Shown here in pieces: positions 12,701 to 26,075 of a DNA stretch of 64,000 nucleotides. Location: contig CM049311.1 in NCBI GenBank assembly GCA_026874595.1, positions 38,954,676 to 39,018,675 on the forward strand. The letters run 5' to 3'. The stretch is from Sipunculus nudus. Lineage: Eukaryota > Annelida > Sipuncula > Golfingiida > Sipunculidae. Position 1 is the stretch's first letter; the number at the start of each line of letters is the position of its first letter. The notes under the pieces are model-generated. The model did not search any database and had not been told where the DNA came from. It worked only from the letters and a program-made list of their open reading frames with translations. Both the position numbers and the translations under genes were made by a program.

Positions 12701-14830
12701 ACATCCTCTTTCAAGATCTTCAATTTTTGTTGTAAGGTGTCTTTAGTTCAATAAGAAAAGAATTTACCTTGTTCAGCCAAGAATGCCAATTACATAGCGC
12801 TGTTGTGTTTAGAAGGGTAATCCCCTTTGTTGAATCTGAAAGGATGTTGCTTGTGTTCTGATAAGAAATGGAATTGTGTTTCTTTGGTTTAAATCACCAT
12901 TCTTCAGGTGAGAATGAAAAAACAGTGTACTGCACAGGGGACCAAATTTTTTCTTAGTAGATAAGAATTTCTTGATAAGATAAGAGTCAGGTTTTGTCAG
13001 GATATAAAAAAAATTTAAAATGGTTTTAGAACCTTCTGATGTCTGTGGCATTGGGAACATAGATTGATACAACTTACATTATAAAGCAAGAACTGTAATA
13101 TCAGCTGAAGATGTACGTTGATTGGATATAGAAAGCTTCAATTAATAAAATTCTTTTGACTGTTTGAAGGAAAATTTTAAAATTAACAATATGATAATGT
13201 CATGAACCATTGTCCAAACATGAGTAATGAAAACCATTTACATTCAAAGTTTTGTAGACAGATACATTTACTGTAAACTGGGACCATTAAAGATGGCAGA
13301 GGGTTATTTGCTCAGCTGTATATGTGTTTGTGTCCAAGTCATATCTTTGAAATTCTCAATGAATTTTGAGGAAACTTTGTTGATTGGCCTTGGGCAAAAG
13401 AAGAAAAATTATTATTTTTGGATGGATCAGCCAAATTAATATTTGGATGTGGATATAGATCAGTCCAAATCCATCCGCTTCTGCTTGCTGTAGCTCTCTC
13501 TTTGTTTTCCTGTGTAATATCTGTGTAATTAACTGATTTATATATTCTACCACAAAATAGGCCCTTCTCAAAAATATGATTAAACTCAATTGAGAACTCT
13601 TACAGTTCTGGAAAGCTGCTGTTTGCTGACTGTGAGAGCTTCATTAGGATTATAAATCATGAGCAAAAAATACAAACATTCAAAAATTAACTATTTCTTG
13701 CCTCAAAGCTCAGCTCTTTATCAAAACTTATACATGGGCAACCAGATGAAGAAATAGAAAGAGAGGTGAAATCAAACCTTTGGGTCTACTTTGTCAGCAG
13801 AGATAAAGCTGTGTGCAGAAAAAAAAATATTTATGTATACCTCATGATTAACATTACAGTGTACTCCTATTTCAAGAATAAATTTCCTTTGTATCAGGTT
13901 TTATAAATCATATACAGTGAAATCTCACTAACATGACCACCTGCCCTATCATCCATAGTAGTCTTGTGGTCATGATAGCCAGATGGTCATCAGACATGAT
14001 TTCAATGTACATCTGTGTTCATTATAGTAATTGTATGTCATACTTTAATTTTTATGTGTGTTAAAAGAAACAGTCAAAGATTTCTTGTGCATTGGGTGTG
14101 ACATAGTAAATGGACATGCTACAATAGTGCTTCAGAGTTTCCCAGTAGGCCTTGATTGGATCCATTTGTATATGACCACAACAGTATCGTGGAATACTTG
14201 AAGTGGTGCCATTTCCAAGAAGCTGTTACAGTATGGGTACCATTATATTGATTTCCAGAAGAACACTCAAGTTGGTTTGGTTTGGTGTGATGTGGTTGTC
14301 CCTTAGCCAGACATGTGCAGGCCTGCTGGGGTTGGTATATATGCTGTGTAATAGGCCTCATCTGAATGCCTGCAGCAGAGAGCATGATATTTTGTGACTG
14401 GCAAACTGCTAGATCATGACTCACAGCAGCCACGCTGAGACAGAGAGTCAGTCCCGTCACACTGATGCTATCCTCCATGGAGCAGTAAGCACAGGAATAG
14501 GATTAATAAATATAACTTTATATAGATGGGTTGGTCCAACAGAGCCCAGCAGAGGAAAGTATATTTATTTTCAGACTTCTCACGTCTGACCAAGACTAAG
14601 TCTGCCCGAGTTATATCAGATAGTGGCAGATCTTGAAATCTATTCACTATGCTGGGACTACAGAAATTCCATTATTTGGCGTCATTCTTTTCAGACATAT
14701 GAGCTGATTTTCCAAAGGAGCTGCAAATCAACACAGTCACTTTATGTGTGATGAGAATTCCAGTGGTCACAGTGGTGTTAAAGAGGAACTTTGAAACTGT
14801 ACTTGTTGTCAACTCATCAGCTGTCTCTAG
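9753..14830. other. AT-rich intronic DNA between the two 2.6-kb elements
   Basis: No gene recognised. A short tandem duplication of about 34 bp (GCTGTCCCTGTAACTGTTC) lies at 11414-11465. The 119-codon minus-strand frame at 14119-14478 begins with a mildly hydrophobic N-terminus but has no domain, repeat or splice support. Everything else looks like ordinary AT-rich sequence. Confidence 0.4.
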
Positions 14831-17446
14831 TTTTTAGCTCAGCTGACTATAAGTCATCTGAGCTATAGTCGTGGTCCATTGTCCGTCGTCCGTCCGTCTG
14901 TCCGTCCGTCGTGCCGTCCGTCCGTCCGTCCGTCCGTCCGTAGATGTGGCACGTTTTGAAACCGTAAGACCTAGGAATCCAAAATTCGGCATAATGTTAG
15001 ATGTCCCCAAGATCTCCTACCAAGCCGAAAACTGGGTCTTTGCAACTTCGTTTCTTTGAGAAATTAAGGAAAAACCTTAATTTTTTATTAAAAACCTATT
15101 TTCACACTTTAGGACTGCCTAATATCAAAACCACTCATCTGTTTTTCCTCATATTTACCATAAATATTCCTCTATATAGTTCCTATGTACATGCCAGAAA
15201 TTATGTCTGTATTATTTAATTTAAAAAAGTTCTTGGCCCAAACATAATGCATTTTGAAAAAAATAAGGAAAGATATTTGATCACTTAACACAAAAAATTT
15301 TAAAGCTGTGGACCTTTTTTCCAGTTATATAACTTTAATTAATCAAAATTAAATAATATACCCAAAATTAGATGAAAATCTTTTAAATTTTTTAAAATAT
15401 TAATAAAAATAAAAAATTGGTACCTTAAATTTTGCCCAACTTTGACCATGGCACGTTTTTTTCCTGTAAGTACTGTGGATTTAATTTTCACAGCATGTTT
15501 TTGTCAGCATTTCAACTGTTAACACCAAAAATTTGAAACCAGTTGATCAAAAACTGTAGATTTTAATCAAGTTTTCAAGCACCTTGTAACATATTGTTTA
15601 CATCAAGCTAGTGTTATGCAGTTTGCAAAAGCTCAGCTCCCCAGCTTCAGCTCTAAGTTCCTTAAATTCAGCATACAGTTATATGTCTCCAAAATCCCCT
15701 ACCATGCCAAGAATTTGGTCACTAGGACTTAATACCTTCGAGATATTAATGAAAAACTTCATTTTTCCATTAAAAACCCATTGTTACACTTCAAGACTGC
15801 CTAATATCAAAACCACTGATCTGACTTTAATCATAAACAATATACATATTTTTCATTCTCTATGCACATCCCAGAATGATGTCAGTATTGCGTAATTGTT
15901 TTAAGTTATGGGCCCAAACATAATGCACTTTGTAAAAAATCAAGAAATATGTTTACTCCCTTAACAAGGGCATTGCTAGAGATTTTTTTGTCAGGGATGT
16001 AACATTATTTAATCAAGATTCAATTGAATACCCAAAATTAGTTCTGAATTTTTCAAATTTTATAAGTTATTAGTATAAATATAAAATTAGTACCTTAAAT
16101 TTTGCCCAACTGTGACCATGGCACGTTTGTTTCCCATGAGTACTGTTGATATAATTTTCATATCATGCACACATAAGGATTTCAGCTTTTAAGTTTAGAA
16201 AGCTGAAAGAAATTGGCCAAAAAATGTAGCTTTTATTAATGTTTTTTATGAGACCCTGTAAGACTTTGGCTCTCTCAAGCCCCTCTTGAGTCACCTGTAT
16301 GTTGACCTTGTTGACCTTTCATCAAATTATGCACGCTTGAGGCGAGGCATACCGGAATCCAGGCAGCTTATGGCCAGCCACAGTTGATCCAGGTGTCCAA
16401 CCCAACTCATCTAGTAGTTTTAACCAACAACATAACAATAAACAACAAATTAATAAATTTTTATTGGTTTTTAATAACAAATTAAAGAAAAATAGAAAAG
16501 GAATTTGTTAGTTTATAATAACAGGAAATTAACTTGCAGTTACTGATGATATAAGAATCTTGTATCAATGGGTAGAATGTCACATATTCCAAATAACACC
16601 ATGCAGTCACCTATGGCATTTTTCAGTTCAATTTTAATGATTAAGAAGTAAATCATATTATTCATTACTAATCATTAGGGATCATATGAAGGAAATTAAT
16701 GATAGACAAAGATGCAGTTGATAATATTAATCTAGATTCCTTCTGTGTCTAGTGTGTACATTGATGTGAAATTAGTCCTAAATGAATTTTTTACAGTTAT
16801 TTTTTTATATAAATAAAAGCCATAAAACCAGGTACTTATGATCATTATTTAAATGTGTGAATTTTGTATATTCTGGATTCTCAACATCATTGTTTGGTGA
16901 AAACTGAATAAATACCAGACATGGTGCGAATACTTTGTAATTGTATTTAAATACGAATATGATTATGTACTCCATTATAAAATTTCTTGCATAAAGAATG
17001 GGAATTCAGGTAAAAATGAAAGTATATGAATACTCGTGCAAATACTTTCAAAATGTATTCATGAATGCATTCATGAATATATTCTTTAATATTATTTTAA
17101 TAATCATATCAGTTATATTTCATTTTAAAAAATCATATGATTCTCTTATTATTTTTAATAAAAATTATATTTGGGACAATATTTGTAATTTTTTTAATAA
17201 ATAGTTAAACTCTTATATGTTTTGCTTATAAGTTATATGGCCAAGTCAAAATCTGTGTGACAATAGTACTCCAATTGTTAATAAAATAAATGAAATCAAT
17301 CCTCTTCCCTGTCTCCAAAGGTACTATCAAAATCATACATAAGCTTATATTTATAACCACACAAAACCAGCATGTGCCTCATTTCTAAATAATATTTTTT
17401 TATCATATATAACAGCTGAGCGTCGTGACCCATAGGTCCCTTGTTT
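14831..17446 (-). mobile_element. Hairpin-headed 2.6-kb non-coding element, copy 2
   Basis: Full-length second copy of the element at 7141-9752, in the same orientation, with small indels and scattered substitutions along its length. The terminal hairpin AGCTCAGCTGAC-TATAA-GTCATCTGAGCT has one mismatch and is better preserved than in copy 1. The core again has two units about 675 bp apart (GGCCCAAACATAATGC near 15236 and 15911). It carries no coding capacity beyond chance frames. Its right end abuts a different repeat family at about 17.47 kb. Confidence 0.7.
14880..14941. repeat. (CCGT)n microsatellite inside copy 2
   Basis: About 14 tetranucleotide steps of CCGT/GTCC with a few interruptions, immediately after the terminal hairpin. 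The equivalent tract in copy 1 is shorter, so length varies between copies. Confidence 0.85.
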
Positions 17447-17469
17447 TTTATTGTATCTGCCAAAATGAA

Positions 17470-18215
17470 GTTTTGTGGATACTATGTTTTTGACCAGGTT
17501 CCGCCGCCGCCGTGTTCATTTCCGGAAAACTCCTCTGAGACCACTGGACTGATTTTTCTGAAACTTACAGCAATTATCAGGTCACATGTGAACTGGTGCC
17601 TAACCAAATGGCCTTGACCTCTGACCTTTCCTCTCTGCCAAGCATCCGTGTGTGCGTCTGTTTCCACACATAAACCCACATATCTCGGGAACCATTTGAC
17701 CGATCAGGAAAAAATTTTTGTACAAATGGAGCCCTTGGATAGCTTTATAACATACACAATAAATGGTGGCGCCACCTGCAACCATGTTCGCACTGGGTCC
17801 ATCTGTTCGTTTGACAAAATTACCTAAAATTCGGCATGCATATACATCCCGCATAGCTTTCTTGATTTTATGACAGGTGGCACCACCTACAATCAGGTTC
17901 ACTCTGTAGACATCCATGCTTATATCTCCGGACTCGTTTGACCAATCAGGAAAAAAAATTACACAAATGTAGCTCTTGGATAGCTTTATAAAATACACAA
18001 AAATGGTGCCACTTGCAGCCATATTTGCACAGCGTCCAGCGTTTGTCTGCTGTGGGATAAAATCACTCATATCTCTGGATTGGTTTCACTTTACCACCTG
18101 AAATTTTGCATGTGTATACATCTTGGATAGTTTCTTGTTCAAATAACAGGTGGCACCACCTACAATCATGTTTATGTGGCAGACATCCATTCTTATATGT
18201 AACACATGTAACTCT
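17470..18215. repeat. Interspersed repeat with GGTGGCGCCACC palindromes
   Basis: Internally repetitive: TAGCTTTATAA(C/A)ATACACAA recurs at 17740 and 17981 (about 241 bp), and AGGTGGCACCACCTACAATC at about 17873 and 18149 (about 277 bp). GGTGGCGCCACC occurs near 17765. The same family is present at 49905-50210. No coding capacity. Exact ends are uncertain. Confidence 0.6.
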
Positions 18216-18469
18216 ATTTCCCCTTGCCACTCAATCCATGCCTCACTTCCCCCGTCCTACTCTGATTTTGGCGGATACATGTAGTCACTTGTCGACTACT
18301 CGTATTCTAGTTTTTTAAGACTTTTTTTGTGGAGGAAACTGCCTACAATTATTAATGCATGCTTAACTTATAAGTAATATGGACATCTGCAGAATTCCAG
18401 TTTGGTTTCTAACTACTTGACAGGGGCTGACATGCGATTATTCTGGCATTAACAAACCTCAGTGTATCA

Positions 18470-18712
18470 CTTCTGTGGGTCCTGGGTGTGTGTCATCCCC
18501 ATTGCTTGGTCATCACACCAAGGAACCCCCGAAAGGCACACTCTTTTGTGAGTGAAACATGGCTGAGGGGCACAGTCGCCCAATTAAGCCTGCAGAGTGC
18601 TCACCCTCTGTAGGGGCCGACTGGGAAAAAAATATTAACGCCTAGGCTAAGATTCAAACTCATGATCTCTCAGCTTTGAGCCCTGTGCTCTACCCTTGAC
18701 CCTCAGAAGCCT
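18470..18712 (-). mobile_element. tRNA-derived SINE, minus strand
   Basis: On the minus strand from about 18712 the sequence reads AAGGGTAGAGCACAGGGC (A-box-like), then GAGTTTGAATCTT (B-box-like, about 18648-18660), at tRNA spacing. A non-tRNA body continues toward 18470. The lower boundary is a guess. Confidence 0.45.
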
Positions 18713-18890
18713 GTTCTCCCTGTAGTATTCATTGTAAGTAACAAGTTACCATTGAAGAAGAAGGGCATACTCAAATATTATTATAACTCAGTCCACCTGG
18801 TGGTAAGAGGTATTATACCATGGTTTGTCTGTCAACAAATTTACTCAGAAAGTTCTGAACAGATTTAATTGAAATTTGTGAAGGGTTATA

Positions 18891-20971
18891 TCATCCTGGC
18901 AGACAACATCTTCTTGGTTAGGATCATCCTGGTAGATTTTTGAATTCTCAGACAACATCTTCTTGGTTAGGATTATCCTGGTAGATGTTTGATATCTCAG
19001 ACAACATCTTGGTTAGGATCATCCTGGTAGATGTTTGATGTCTCAGACAATATCTTCTTGGTTAGGATCATCCTGGTAGATGTTTGATGTCTCAGACAAC
19101 ATCTTCTTGGTTAGGATCATCCTGGTAGATGTTTGATGTCTCAGACAACAACTTCTTGGTTAGGATCATCCTGGTAGATGTTTGATGATGTCAGACAACA
19201 ACTTCTTGGTTAGGATCATCCTGGTAGATGTTTGATGTCCCAGACAACATCTTCTTGGTTAGGATCATCCTGGTAGATGTTTGATGTCTCAGACAACATC
19301 TTCTTGGTTAGGATCATCCTGGTAGATGTTTGATGTCTCAGACAACATCTTCTTGGTTAGGATCATCCTGGTAGATGTTTGATGTCTCAGACAACATCTT
19401 CTTGGTTAGGATCATCCTGGTAGATGTTTGATGTCTCAGACAACATCTTCTTGGTTAGGATCATCCTGGTAGATGTTTGATGTCTCAGACAACATCTTCT
19501 TGGTTAGGATCATCCTGGTAGATGTTTGATGTCTCAGACAACAACTTCTTGGTTAGGATCATCCTGGTAGATGTTTGATGTCTCAGACAACATCTTCTTG
19601 GTTAGGATCATCCTGGTAGATGTTTGATGTCTCAGACAACATCTTCTTGGTTAGGATCATCCTGGTGGATGTTTGATGTCTCAGACAACATCTTCTTGGT
19701 TAGGATCATCCTGGTAGATTTTTGAATTCTCAGACAACATCTTCTTGGTTAGGATTATCCTGGTAGATGTTTGATATCTCAGACAACATCTTGGTTAGGA
19801 TCATCCTGGTAGATGTTTGATGTCTCAGAAAACATCTTCTTGGTTAGGATCATCCTGGTAGATGTTTGATGTCTCAGACAACATCTTCTTGGTTAGGATC
19901 ATCCTGGTAGATGTTTGATGTCTCAGACAACAACTTCTTGGTTAGGATCATCCTGGTAGATGTTTGATGATGTCAGACAACAACTTCTTGGTTAGGATCA
20001 TCCTGGTAGATGTTTGATGTCCCAGACAACATCTTCTTGGTTAGGATCATCCTGGTAGATGTTTGATGTCTCAGACAACATCTTCTTGGTTAGGATCATC
20101 CTGGTAGATGTTTGATGTCTCAGACAACATCTTCTTGGTTAGGATCATCCTGGTAGATGTTTGATGTCTCAGACAACATCTTCTTGGTTAGGATCATCCT
20201 GGTAGATGTTTGATGTCTCAGACAACATCTTCTTGGTTAGGATCATCCTGGTAGATGTTTGATGTCTCAGACAACATCTTCTTGGTTAGGATCATCCTGG
20301 TAGATGTTTGATGTCTCAGACAACAACTTCTTGGTTAGGATCATCCTGGTAGATGTTTGATGTCTCAGACAACATCTTCTTGGTTAGGATCATCCTGGTA
20401 GATGTTTGATGTCTCAGACAACATCTTCTTGGTTAGGATCATCCTGGTAGATGTTTGATGTCTCAGACAACATCTTCTTGGTTAGGTTCTTCCTGGTAGA
20501 TGTTTGATGTCTCAGACAACATCTTCTTGGTTAGGATCATCCTGGTAGATGTTTGATGTCTCAGACAACATTGTCTTGGTTAGGATCATCCTGGTAGATG
20601 TTTGATGTCTCAGACAACATCTTCTTGGTTAGGATCATCCTGGTAGATGTTTGATGTCTCAGAAAACATCTTCTTGGTTAGGATCATCCTGGTAGATGTT
20701 TGATGTCTCAGACAACATCTTCTTGGTTAGGATCATCCTGGTAGATGTTTGATGTCTCAGACAACATCTTCTTGGTTAGGATCATCCTGGTAGATGTTTG
20801 ATGTCTCAGACACCATTTTCTTGGTTAGGATCATCCTGGTAGATGTTTGATGTCTCAGACAACATCTTCTTGGTTAGGATCATCCTGGTAGATTCTTGAT
20901 GCCTCAGACAGTATCTTCTTGGTTAGGATCATCCTGGTAGATGTTTGATGTCTCAAACAACATCTTCTTGG
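18891..20971. repeat. 49-bp minisatellite, about 42 copies, with a 782-bp higher-order duplication
   Basis: The unit is 49 bp, built around AGACAACATCTTCTTGGTTA followed by GGATCATCCTGGTAGATGTT. Most units are near-identical; edge units are more diverged (18.9 kb and 20.8-20.97 kb). Marker variants recur exactly 782 bp apart: GGTAGATTTTTGAATTCTC at 18931 and 19713, TTTGATGATG at 19181 and 19963, and ACAACTTCTT at 19541 and 20323. A block of 16 units was therefore duplicated as a whole. The unit length is not a multiple of three, so the array is not coding. Confidence 0.92.
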
Positions 20972-23900
20972 GTATATATGATTTAATATATTGACAATTA
21001 CAATATTAGAAAGCAGGATATACCTGTCTCATAGTTCCAAATTCTCTAACTGATGTCAGACACTGTCAAGGCTGTTCCTTGAAGACAAACAGATGTACAC
21101 ACCAACAACTAGACACTCCTGCATAGATCTACATCAGGATCCATTAAGAAAGTTTTTTTATCTCATTGGTTTACACCTCTTCAGGAAAGTTTAATAAAAT
21201 CAGATGAAGCATTCCTCTAGATGGTGATAGCTTCAGTATCGTTTAAAAGCTAGCAGTGGTGGTGAGAGTGACTTTTAATACATTGTAGGAACATCAGCCT
21301 GCATGATCTATTTTATTATATCTGATTTTGTGTAGGAAGCATTCCAGGAGTAAAACTTGCAGTACTTAAAATTTCAATTGATGTAGCCAGTACCAAAGTA
21401 AGGCCAAAATGGCACATCTTGATAAATCATGAGCACGGCCTGGAATGGTGCCTGGAGATAGCTGTATGACAGATCACTTGTTATCCACTACTGTAGACAC
21501 ATCAGACTGGATGGTGTCACATTGGTGCTGATCAGGTGCTCATCATCATGATGAAGATTGATGTTTTTTAGAGGCTGAGGATATAAGCTGATGAAATGAA
21601 TACAAACGTATTATATGTAATAACAATACGACCTGAGGATCTGGTTAAAGCCAGGTATTGCTCTACCATTTTGTAGAATTTATGTGATTCCTGGCTTTCT
21701 CTGCATCCATATTAATGAGCTCTAGGTCATTCGAACCTGTTAAGAAAAGTTCTTATAAAGCCCCTGTGATGGCTGTATGAGCTTGTTTATGTATAAGCTT
21801 TTAGTAAACACAGTACATGCACCTGTGTTTAAAAAAAAAAAAAACATTTAACCTAAGATAACATTCGAGCAGAAGTTGAAAGTGAATTGGTTGTAATATG
21901 CCCTGTGCAAAACTCTGATTCCTTTGACTTGTTGCCAGATGTCCTTGTTGAGTGTGCTTTTGGTTATTTTAATTATAATGTTTTCAACACATGGATATAA
22001 ACAAAATTAACAGTCTGTGAGTGGTTGCACCAGCATTTTCCGGCTTCCTTTCACAAAATATCATATTTAATTAATAGACTTAAAATATTGGAATAGGCCC
22101 CTTGAAGATTTACCTGTTGACTTCACAATTTTAACCCAGGTGCTGTTTCTTGAATATTTTTTGTTGTTGTTGAAAACCAGGCTAGTTTCAGCTAGCTGTA
22201 AGTCTTGTACATAGCTTTAAGGTAGGCATGAATTCAGGGATTAATGTGGCCATTTAATCTAGGTCATTATATTTGTTTGTCATTAACTTTCATGTATAAA
22301 TAACATACTATGGTTGGCTTCATATTTGCAAGGCAAGGTTAACATTTCAGGATTTTCATCTTTTCACTGTTTCAAGAATATTCTCAGTTTTTGAGCTCCC
22401 ACCATACAATGACCTACACAAAGCAATCCATCATTTTATATATGTTGTATATTCATAAAATGGTAAAATTTGGACAGATACCCAAATTATTTTTATAAAA
22501 AAAGTTAACCACTTTGCAGTGAATACTGTAATTATAAGTGCATGGGCTGTTTATTGAGGCGTTGTTGTAAGATAATTGGTATGTTTGAAATAAGATTTAT
22601 AAAAATACATGCAAAACTACTTTATAAAAGTAATAAAAGTAGGAGATGAAATCTCGAAATAATATAATTTCATCCAGAAACACACTCACTCATGTTTCCG
22701 GCAATTTTCTACGATAATAAGAGGGTTCTATTCATAATTACACAATCATTAGACCAAGAAATATGAAATCTTTGCTGTCTTTGTTATAATTGAATGATAA
22801 AAGAGCAATATAATTATATTTATCAACTCCCTCAGAAGACTTGTTGGGTTGGTGGGTTATTATATGAAAAAAAAAAGTCTCATTTTTCAATGCAAATAAG
22901 GCAACTAGTTGCTTGATCACCTTCATTAACCTTTACGCGTAAATGATTATTTTACTGCCCAGCGTGAACTCTCCCATTGTGACTATTGAATATTTTATAC
23001 TTATTGAGCATCTCTGTTTTGAATATCTCTGTTCATTAACTATATAGTGTTCTATGGCTTATTTTATCCTCATGTTCTTCAGTTTGTTGTTCTTTCTTCC
23101 ACTTCAAGAGTAATAAGTGTCCTCCTTTCCTTCCAAAGGTTATTCTGTCTTTTTCCTCAGTTTACAGGAAACTTCAATAGTTCAACTGTACATACATTTT
23201 ATTCAACTATATAAAAATTTTATTGTTTTATGCATTATAAAGAATGTGTTTCACTGATAAGTTGCTAATGTTAAAATAATGAATAAAAGACATTAATTCA
23301 AATCTGCTCCCCTCTCAAGCCAGTTTGAGTGATCTGTAGAATATGTAGCAGGTTAATATCCTTGGTGGGCTCTGTATTGTGAACCTGACACTTGAGTTCA
23401 CACATATTCAGATAAGCCGATGACTACTTAGCACAAACAGGATAAAGTTTTTATCTTAATTGTAGTGTTAACACAAATAAATCTTGTGAATTAAGATCTT
23501 AATACATACATATTTCAACAATAGGAGAATAACAGGAATATCATATAAATTTGGGAATGGCAATGGGAAGAGGACTAAACCATTTCATGCATTCCCATAA
23601 TTGTTATAACAAAAAAACATGGAACCTTATTGATAGAATTATACACATTCATGATAAAGTGTAAAACAATTAAACAGTTTAATCATGTTAATATCCTAAA
23701 TGAAAATAGTATAATTCAGGATATTCATAAATCTACTAGTTGAGAATAGAATAAAATGCATGACTATATGTCTGAACAGGTTATCAAAAATTGGATTAAT
23801 TTGTATATATACTTCAAATTTATTTGGTTAAGACATCAGTATAAATTTTTCATGGGTTATTGTGTCATATAAAGATACACAATATAGATAATAAATAATT

Positions 23901-24532
23901 AAAAACAGTTATTTAATAAAACACGGGAAGAGCGTCATTGTAATGATGTTTGAGCATCTGTGTCATACAGACAGTAGGGGCCATACAATTCCATGAAAAC
24001 ACAGGCAACCTTTAAGTCTTTGATCTACTTTATACAGTCTACACTGAAAGGTCGTCCCTGTAAAGAGCTAGTATCCTTTGAACAGATCACTGATCTTAGT
24101 GGAGTACTAACCCAGGGGCTTTCAGACATTTTATATCCATGCTGATTTTACATCATCTTTATGGTATATGCTTCACTCAGAGTCCGTCAGAAGCTCACGG
24201 AAGATGTGCTGTCTGAAGGTGTACTCTTATGCATTTAAGATGTATCTCTTGTATATTTAGGTTCATTTACTGGAAATTAAATCAATGGAATATATTCAGT
24301 GTGGTCCTTGAGAGGTTTATGTATTTTTCCCTTGATGAGTTGTTTTTGTAAGCAAGCTTCCCCGTTGGTGAAAGTCAACTGGGAGATAAATCAATGTGAA
24401 CTTTGGTGTTCTTTGTGTATTTTCCCTCACGTAATTGGCCATAATTTTTGCACATTTACACAGTTTGTTTTTGCAAACACATATAAGAAAGTGAATTAGA
24501 GTTCCTCGAGGTATGGGAGATTACATATTTTA
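20972..24532. other. AT-rich intronic DNA; no gene recognised
   Basis: Contains a poly-A run near 21831-21844 and no protein-like frame, RNA gene or repeat that I can identify. Confidence 0.4.
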
Positions 24533-24873
24533 GCCTCCACCCGGAGGGTATGCTTTCATTGCCATTTGTGTGTGAGTTTGTTTGGGTATATGTTCACAAC
24601 ATTACTCAAATAATCACAAACAGAATCTCATGGAATTTTTAGGGCATTCTGGGAATAGTCCAGTGAAGAATTGATTAGATTTTGGTGTGGAGCTGACACA
24701 TGATATGGAATTGGAAACATCATCTAGGAATATTCACAAATGTATACAAATGTATATTCACTCATGCATGAATGAACCTGGGAATATGGGCAGTATAAGT
24801 GAATGGAAACAATTAAGGATTGGGGAGCAACCCACAAAGGGAACCCCCCCCCCCACACACACACACACACTAT
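24533..24873. repeat. Short hairpin-headed interspersed repeat ending in C/CA microsatellite
   Basis: Begins with a compact hairpin (CCTCC-ACCC-GGAGG, about 24535-24548). Its 3' half is homologous to 59420-59555: both share AGGAATATTCACAAATGTA, then (A/G)ATGAACCTGGGAA, then a block resembling GGGAGCA(A/T)CCCACAA, and end in a C-rich tract. Here the tract is poly-C followed by (CA)n at 24844-24871. No coding function is proposed. Confidence 0.55.
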
Positions 24874-25559
24874 GTACAACAGTTTTTAGAGGGCATCATC
24901 ATTATCATTGTTTGCCAGCGACCAATACTGATCATTATAGGCAATGTGCATATGAAAAATATATGATAATTTATGATCAAGATATTGGAATCAGTGCTGA
25001 GACTCCCAGGCTATAGTTCGGATCTGAACTGATCAGGCTTTTGGAATGAGCAAAGCACTGGCTAGCTTTATGTTATTTCTTGTGTTAATTCCATATTAAG
25101 ATCATTAATAAAACCTTGAACAAAATCAGACCTAATACAGTGCCTTATGTACGCTCCCGAGGCAGCGGGAATCTTGCACTTCTAAAGAAGTTACTGATTT
25201 TCGCGCTGCCTGCTTTGACCATTTATGATGCACTTAAACACCAGGTGGTGCACATGGGCCTGTCTGCTGATGTGACGAGCAGCCAACCAAATGCTAGTCA
25301 ACAAACACTCAACAGGCATCAGGCTCCGCCCAGAAACCACGTGTGGGGGCAATATTCTCTCTGAGCCTGTGGCCTGTTCAAACGGTCGCGAGGGGGATGA
25401 GATGTCACTCAAAACAAAATAAACAACATTGGCTTTGTATATTCCTCGCTTGACTGGTAAACTGTTATGTCTTCAGTACAGGGTCTCATCTGATTGGACC
25501 AAAATACAGTGCTCCTCTCTGGTGTAGAGATTCAGGAAACAAGGTCATTACAAACAGCG
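24874..25559. other. Non-coding DNA with a slightly GC-richer patch
   Basis: The region 25140-25400 is GC-richer and open on both strands (82 codons + at 25116-25364; 73 codons - at 25191-25412). Neither translation resembles a known domain and no splice sites frame them. It may be the 3' continuation of the LINE fragment next to it or an unrecognised repeat. Confidence 0.3.
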
Positions 25560-26075
25560 CTTTCAATATAGGTAGTTGGCCAATTGATAAAGCGCTGTGT
25601 AAAATGCGTATGACTTATGGGACTCCAGATGTTTCAGCAGCTCAGTTTGACTGCATTTTCTCCATTGGATTCTATATGATAGAAAATTCTTTATTCAATT
25701 TAGGGTTGTGTTTCTTATACTGTTATGATATGATTTGGCTACAAGGGGTCTGTGGGGAACTTTGTTGAAGGCTATAGCAAAATCCATGATGATGAGATCT
25801 GTCTGCATACCTTCATTGCAGGATTTAGCAAGGTTAGGATACAGAGAGAGTAATTGAGGTTCACATAATCTCAATTTATGGAAGCCATGTTGGAATTTAT
25901 AAAAGATAGTGTTATATTCTTAGTGGTACATTATTTAGCTGCATGGTGATTATATGTCCCAAAATTCAATAAATTTAAAAGATATCAATCTGTAATTAGA
26001 TCGATCTTTAAATTTTACTTCTTTTTGAAAACTGGAGCGACATTTTCCTCCCTCCAGTCCTGGCATGGCTACTGT
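25560..26075 (-). pseudogene. Dead LINE (non-LTR retrotransposon) reverse-transcriptase fragment
   Basis: Read on the minus strand from 26075, the sequence gives in order DWREENVAPVFKK, SNYRLIS, QHGFHKLRLCEPQLLSL, TDLIIMDFAIAFNKVPHR and, after a shift, SGVP near 25617-25630. These match the conserved RT path of Jockey/CR1-like LINEs (W+.A.V.P.FKK, NYRP, GF..G.S.E.QLL, TDLI..DF.KAFDKVPH, SGVPQG). Several stops and frameshifts break it, and the FADD catalytic box is not recognisable. It is truncated at both ends and has no coding capacity. Confidence 0.75.

Noticed and set aside
14119-14478. 119-codon minus-strand frame with a mildly hydrophobic start
   Set aside because: Considered as a small secreted protein, but the hydrophobic stretch is weak, no splice or polyadenylation context was seen, and the composition is not protein-like.
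18891-20971. Possible CRISPR-like array
   Set aside because: Units are contiguous 49-bp repeats without unique spacers, in animal DNA with splice sites. It is a minisatellite.
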